Source of the DNA: Smittium mucronatum
Taxonomy: Eukaryota; Kickxellomycota; Harpellomycetes; Harpellales; Legeriomycetaceae
Length of the DNA stretch: 24,865 nt
Assembly (NCBI GenBank): GCA_001953115.1
Contig: LSSL01005754.1
Coordinates: 1-24,865, forward strand
Direction of reading: 5' to 3'
Shown here: in pieces, positions 19,755 through 24,865 of the stretch
Position numbering within the stretch: position 1 is the stretch's first letter
How the letters are laid out: every line of letters begins with the position of its first letter
Program-made: the position numbers and the translations under genes
Notes under the pieces: model-generated
Seen by the model: the letters and a program-made list of their open reading frames with translations, nothing else
What the model was told of the DNA's origin: nothing
Databases searched by the model: none

Positions 19755-22700
19755 ATATTTTATTTTAATAAATCTTATCTTATATTTGAACTGAAAATAA
19801 AACTTTTCGAAAAATTTAATTATGCTTTCAAAAATATTTTATTGTAAATTTTGCAATCAATAAATTCGAGTTAAAAATATTTTAAACTATATTTGCCAGA
19901 ATTATGTAATTTTAACTTTTTTTCTATATATTACATTTAATTTTTAACATTAACGTATTATTTTTATATTAATATTCAGCTAAAAATAATAATAATATAT
20001 ATTTTATAGGTGAAACGGGAAATTAATTGATCTTATTATTAAAAATGTGAATATGGTTGTCTTTATTTGGGTGTGATATTTATTTTTAAATATTATTATC
20101 AATTATATGCGTTCTAAATTTTTAATATTAACCATTTAATATTTTAAATTGTTTTTTGTGAATATAGGAAGTTCTAAATTGTTTGGAAATTAACATTCAA
20201 ATAAACGATTTTATTAAAATTTGATGAAAATATTAATACCAAAGTTTCATATAGTATAAAAGAAATCGTTTTCTCCATTTTTTTCATTTCAAAATAAAAA
20301 ATCTGAAGGGGGGGGGGGGTTTAAGCTTTCTTTAAATTGTATTTTTAAATAATCGTAGATTCACAACTACTACAAAAACGTAAGTATATTCATCATAATT
20401 CTTAATTAAAACATTTTTTTAAAAATATTATTTTCATAAAAATATCCATTAAAATAATCAAAATTGTATAATTCGTATATCTTATTTTGTTTTATATGTT
20501 ATAATCCTTAAAAAAGACATATTTTTATACCAGATTTACTATATAAAAAAAGTAAAATCAGTTTCAATAAAAATGATTTATAAAAATTCTGCTCTCGCTT
20601 AAAAAATATACAAGATAAGAATTTAATAAATTCAGAATATCAGAATGCCAATGTATATGCATCAAGATGTATTTTACGCACTTAATTTAAAATCAATTTT
20701 CATATTTTAAAAATGCATTCAAGGATTTTGAGACCAATTTCAAATCTATCGGTATCTAAAAAATTTAAGGTTTCTTTAAAGATTTTTTTTTCTATTAAAT
20801 TATATCAATATGTTTTTAAAAATGAAACATAGCTTCAGATTTAAGATTTAAATTATTTATCTTCCAAATGAGGTGTTTTTGAAAAAAAATTCATAATTTT
20901 AAATTATAATAGATTTTTCTAAGTTAAAAATTAACACACATAAATAAAGACTTTATATTATTATCACATATAATTTATAATATTAAAAATTTAAACTCCA
21001 AAAAATTGAAAATAAAATATTGTCATAATTTGGTTAGAATTTAAGAATATTGTTAATTTATTGGTTTTTTTTCTTTTTTGAAAATAAATAATTTTCATAT
21101 GGGGTTAAATGTTACGGGTTATGAATTGCGGGATTCAGGTCCAAAAAAATTCTGAAAAATTCTCTTTCATTATTTATTATTAAAGTAATTTAAATCAACA
21201 AATAAAATTGATAATTTGAAATTAATCGAATCCCCCCACCAAAAATGCAAAACCATATAACAATAGTATTTTTTAATAAATATAGGCGGCCAAAATTTAA
21301 AAAAATAAATATTTTTATATTAAATTTTATATTGTTAATTTTTTGAGAAATTAATTAATACACAATACTCAACTAATTTATCAAATTAATTTAGTCATAA
21401 AGCTGTACTCACCACCGTTAAAGATAAAAAACTATTGATTTAATTTTTAATAAAACCGAAGATCCTTTCATTTAAAGCTATATTTATTAAAAAAGAAAAT
21501 TTCGACTAATAAATCAACATATTGAGTCTTGGTACTCGAATAAATATAGAATATTATTTTTTTAAAATAATCTTTTGATAAAAATATACATATATTTCTA
21601 ATTTAAAAATTTTACTTTTTTTTAATGATTGGATGTTATTAAATTAATTAATACGTTTAAAGGTCACAAGATGCCATGATATAGATTAAATTGATTGGTG
21701 AAAAATATTTTGACCGAAAATAAAATTACATATATTAAATCAGAATTACTATAAATATCAAATTTTCTAAAAATATAAAAAAAAATATGTCGTTTTCTTA
21801 TTTAGTTTTTCCTCTCCCAGCTATATTGAAAAAGAAAAAGAAAATTTTTAGATTATACGCTTTTCTCCTTTTAATTTTAAAAAAATAATTCTATAAAGGT
21901 GAATTTCGGATTTTATTTTTAAAGTAAATAAAGCACCAAAAATCTTCAGCATGATATTTTTAGCAGTTATTTTGTCGAAAAAAGTATTATTTCAGATAGT
22001 TAAATCATGTTTTAAATTTATAATCTTTCTGAAAATTAAAAAAAAATAATCTTGCAAAATATTCACATCTTATCAGTATCCTCAAGTTAGGATATAAAAA
22101 ATCCTCCAAAAATATTATTAAATTCAAAAAAACCTGAAATGAGTCTTATGAAATTTTGTACCTATATAAAAAAATTTTTACGTTTTTTTTTCTTATTATA
22201 TTTCCATTTTAATAATTAAATTAAACTTTATTTAAATTTAGTCATCTATTTTATTTTTTAGTCCATTTAATTTTATATTCATATTTAAGACTTTTTTAAG
22301 CATAAAAGCTCATAATTCTTTAGTTAAACTTACTTTATTCTTTTTTTTATTAATTAAGGATGGATTCCAGAAATTTAGGCTTTTTAAAAATATAAATTAA
22401 TAGTTAATAAGTTCTATAGTATAAAAAAGGCGAATAAACTTTCTTTGGGAATTAAATTCGCGGATTTAAAACATTATATGCCTGAGAAATAAAACTAAAT
22501 TTATATTTTACTTTTTACTTTTCTATCTCTATCGGGTTACATGTTGCACTGATTAATAAACTACATTTATATCTTTTATAAAGGCAGTATCAATAAAAAA
22601 AATCACCAACTAAGGTTTTTATGATTTTTTTGTTTTATAAAAAAATAATGTGTGTTTTATATTTCTTCATTCTATCATACTGCATTTAGATAAGTTCTTA

Positions 22701-23815
22701 TCATAATTAGATGAAACAATTTCAAAAACCTAATTTTTTTCTTATTATAGTCTAGCAATCGAAATTTAGTTATCTTTAAAAGTTTCAAAGATTTTCAAAA
22801 AAATTTAATAGGTTATTGTGTAGTTGAAAATAAATATATATATATTTGTTTTAATCGTTTTTTAAATAGTTTAAAAAAATAATGAAAACATTTCAAGAAA
22901 ATAATGAATTTTATAATAAGTCAAATTTTCCTATTTGAACTTATCTTTTTTGGAATATATTATAAATGTAACATTTTTCAAAAAAAAACATTACTCACAA
23001 ATAAAATCCAAACCTAAATTTTAAAAATTAATTATATAATGTTAATTTTTAAAAAACTATTTCAAGTATCGTCAGTTTATGAAATTTAGTGCAAAAATAT
23101 CAATATTATAATTCATGATTTGCTGAAAATACTAACTATAAAATGAAAGAATCCATGTATGCAAAGATTAAGAATAAATTAGCAAAAATATAAGAAACAA
23201 TTTTTTATAATAAAAAAAAGCAGTTAAAAATTATAAAAATGAAAAAAATTAAATCTGGCATTGAATCATTGAAAATATATTTCATGTTAATATTTTTGGA
23301 GAGTTATACATTATAATAAATTTGATTAGGTTATTTAATGATTTTATTCATTCGATAAGGGGTTATGTAACATTAGTTTTATTTATTTTATTTATATTTA
23401 TTAGCTGGAATATTTAGGATAAATAAACAATTACGAAATTCAATATTGATAAAAATAAATATGAAATATCAACTGGTGGATTTTTCGATAAATAAACAAT
23501 AATCAGTTATTTCAAAATATTTGGAATCATCTATCGAATTAGTTAAATTTATAAGAAAATACAACTTTATTTAAACTTGATTATCGATATTTTAGAAATT
23601 TTTGAGTGATGAACTTCGGGTATAGATATATTATTTATTTGGTAAAAATATGAAGAAAGGGTCAACGAATAAAGAAAAACAAACAAATAAAAAAATTTAC
23701 AGTTCAAGAAGTGGGGACTTAGGCTTTATAAAAAGATATTACCAAGTGAAAGTAAATAAAATAATTTTTTTAAAAAAAATAAGAAGAAATGAAATTTTCA
23801 TTATTTATTGAGCTA
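19755..23815. other. Right half of the AT-rich gene desert
   Basis: Very AT-rich DNA with dense A and T homopolymers and no supportable gene, RNA gene or transposon. The one clear anomaly is the G run at 20308-20319. Confidence 0.6.
20308..20319. repeat. Twelve-base G run in AT-rich DNA
   Basis: Twelve consecutive G residues occur where G and C are otherwise rare. The run could be a real, slippage-prone homopolymer or an assembly join made through a sequencing G artefact, as suspected for the C run at 1-14. Confidence 0.85.
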
Positions 23816-24176
23816 CAGGGGTTTTCATTACAATATATCCTTTTTTTCATTATAATAGAACCTTTTTTTCATTTCAACAGACCTTTTTTTTCATTCCAAT
23901 AAACCTTTTTTTCTGGACCTGTGGGGTCATTCTTATAACCAATAATCCACTTTAACTTATAAGAATTGATATATGTCATTATTGGTTAAAATATTATTGT
24001 TCTTAGGATTAAATTTTTTTTCCTTTTTGATTGTTATAAAAAATTATTCAGTCCAATGATAACACTTTTTTTATTCTCATCAAAAAAATAGCCCCCAAAT
24101 CTAAAAAAAGGGTCTATTGGAATGAAAAAAAAAGGTCTTGAAATGAAAAAAAGTTTCTATTATATTGAAAACCCTG
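23816..24176. mobile_element. Mariner-like MITE with long inverted arms and TA target duplication
   Basis: The 361-bp element is bounded by TA at 23814-23815 and 24177-24178, the target duplication made by Tc1/mariner-type transposases. Its ends begin CAGGGGTTTTCA on the left and, reversed, CAGGGTTTTCA on the right. The inverted arms extend over about 23816-23912 and 24102-24176. They consist of 21-22 bp units of the form CCTTTTTTTCATTNNAATA; the left arm has one unit more. Between the arms lies a second inverted pair, AACCAATAAT (23937-23946) and ATTATTGGTT (23978-23987), so the whole element can fold back on itself. It has no coding capacity: the 60-codon frame starting at 24122 is built from the right arm and flanking LTR. 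It would depend on a transposase made elsewhere. Confidence 0.85.
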
Positions 24177-24189
24177 TATTGCAGAAATT

Positions 24190-24541
24190 TGTTATGACTA
24201 ACTTTCTTTTTTTCTGGTTTTATGTAAAAAGGACTAACGTGGGTCTTACTCTCAGCGTTTTTCAACTATTTTATTTCACAAAGCGGAGTTTATTTAGATG
24301 GTAAGTAACTAAAGTAATTTAAAAAAATAAGATGCCTTTTACTGGATGTATTCTTCAGCTCTTTAATATATTCGTCTTTTATTTCCATTTATTATTATCT
24401 ATTATCAGTTTTATTGATGACTGATTTAATCTTCGGTATTTCTTTTATTGTTAATTATTATTTATAAGCGTGTGAATTGATCAGCCGATGGCTGTTAATG
24501 CATACATATATAACTCTAGTTAGTAATAAACGGTTATAACA
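24190..24541 (-). repeat. 3' long terminal repeat
   Basis: On the minus strand the LTR begins TGTTATAAC and ends GTCATAACA, an imperfect inverted pair with the usual TG...CA ends, 352 bp in all. A polyadenylation-type AATAAA lies at 24294-24289 on the same strand. The last codon of pol overlaps the first eight bases of the LTR, as is common in compact elements. The LTR end lies 11 bp from the TA duplication of the MITE. Confidence 0.8.
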
Positions 24542-24865
24542 TTATCCCCCTATTAAATTGCATCAAATACTTGCATGCGCCTATCTTGGTCCAAAATTCA
24601 GTGAATTTGTCGTTTGACGCGTATATTGGAACCAAAATATTGTGATTAACAGGGTTATTAACACAATCACTGTTGGTGTTTCAAGTTTTTATGTTGAAAG
24701 TAATGTTTGTTTAATAATTTTAAAAGGTCCCAGATATTTGGGATCTAGTTTATTTTTCTTTTTATTAATCATAAAAAAATAACTCCCTTCTTTATATAGA
24801 TCCTGAATATTGTTGATTTCGTTGTGCATTTTAATCATCATCCCTTTTGCTTTATTCTGATCCTC
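24534..24865 (-). pseudogene. Ty3/gypsy integrase C-terminus, broken
   Basis: This is the DNA-binding tail of a retrotransposon integrase. The first part, from the window edge to TAA at 24691-24689, includes KLDPKYLGPFKIIK, the GPF/Y-type motif of chromovirus and other Ty3/gypsy integrases. After that stop the same protein appears to continue with a shift of frame: the segment from about 24680 to 24534 reads HNILVPIYASNDKFTEFW and then into the LTR. One stop and one one-base shift therefore separate the two halves, so this copy is inactive or carries sequence errors. Base composition is less AT-rich than in the desert to its left, consistent with a fairly recent insertion. Confidence 0.8.
24542..24554 (-). 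other. Polypurine tract
   Basis: The minus-strand sequence AATAGGGGGATAA directly precedes the LTR. A G-rich purine run in this position primes plus-strand DNA synthesis during reverse transcription. It also codes for the last residues of pol. Confidence 0.65.

Larger units (their letters stand above)
24190..24865 (-). mobile_element. Ty3/gypsy-type LTR retrotransposon, 3' end, runs off the window
   Basis: Read on the minus strand, the order is integrase C-terminus (24865-24534), polypurine tract (about 24554-24542) and 3' LTR (24541-24190), the standard layout of an LTR element. The 5' LTR and most of gag-pol lie beyond the right edge. The five bases next to the LTR end, AAATT at 24185-24189, are the candidate target duplication, which cannot be checked without the other end. 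Confidence 0.85.

Noticed and set aside
24122..24304. 60-codon plus-strand frame
   Set aside because: It runs through the MITE right arm and into the LTR, so it is a by-product of repeat sequence.
1..24865. CRISPR arrays, bacterial operons or prophage
   Set aside because: No regularly spaced direct repeats were seen, and spliced eukaryotic genes show that the DNA is not prokaryotic.

Overview
The window is nuclear DNA from a very AT-rich eukaryote with the standard genetic code. It has spliceosomal introns, eukaryote-specific proteins (GINS subunit, PA-TM-RING ubiquitin ligase, fused lysine-ketoglutarate reductase/saccharopine dehydrogenase) and an LTR retrotransposon. The eleven introns I could place are 60-114 nt long, so genes are compact although intergenic DNA is long. 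The PSF1 N-terminus and parts of the lysine enzyme look fungal to me, but the fused enzyme is better known from animals, plants and amoebae. I leave the lineage open: an early-diverging fungus, or another small opisthokont or amoebozoan.

Region by region. 1-325: edge of an unidentified minus-strand gene, beginning at a 14-base C run that looks like a contig end. 494-4139: an 11-exon minus-strand gene for the bifunctional lysine-catabolism enzyme (AASS, LKR/SDH), rebuilt exon by exon to 978 residues. 4479-5004: an unidentified or decayed minus-strand coding stretch. About 6000-6650: an island of higher GC holding a candidate RNase MRP (or RNase P) RNA at 6316-6650, with P1, P2, a two-part P3, CR-I-like and CR-V-like motifs and a T run at the end. 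9466-10740: a two-exon membrane RING-H2 E3 ligase with signal peptide and PA domain. 12029-12922: a single-exon GINS1/PSF1 gene with two low-complexity insertions. 14186-14488: a small plus-strand coiled-coil protein.

From about 14.85 to 23.8 kb the sequence is an extremely AT-rich desert with no convincing gene. It holds one possible gene relic (19320-19754), a 12-base G run and a perfect palindrome. The right end is mobile DNA. A 361-bp TA-flanked mariner-like MITE (23816-24176) is followed 13 bp later by the 3' LTR (24190-24541) and decayed integrase C-terminus of a Ty3/gypsy-type retrotransposon that runs out of the window on the minus strand.

The recognised genes do not form a pathway. 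They cover lysine degradation in mitochondria, endomembrane ubiquitination, DNA replication initiation and RNA processing, as expected of ordinary eukaryotic gene order. The most notable item is the structured-RNA candidate at 6316-6650.
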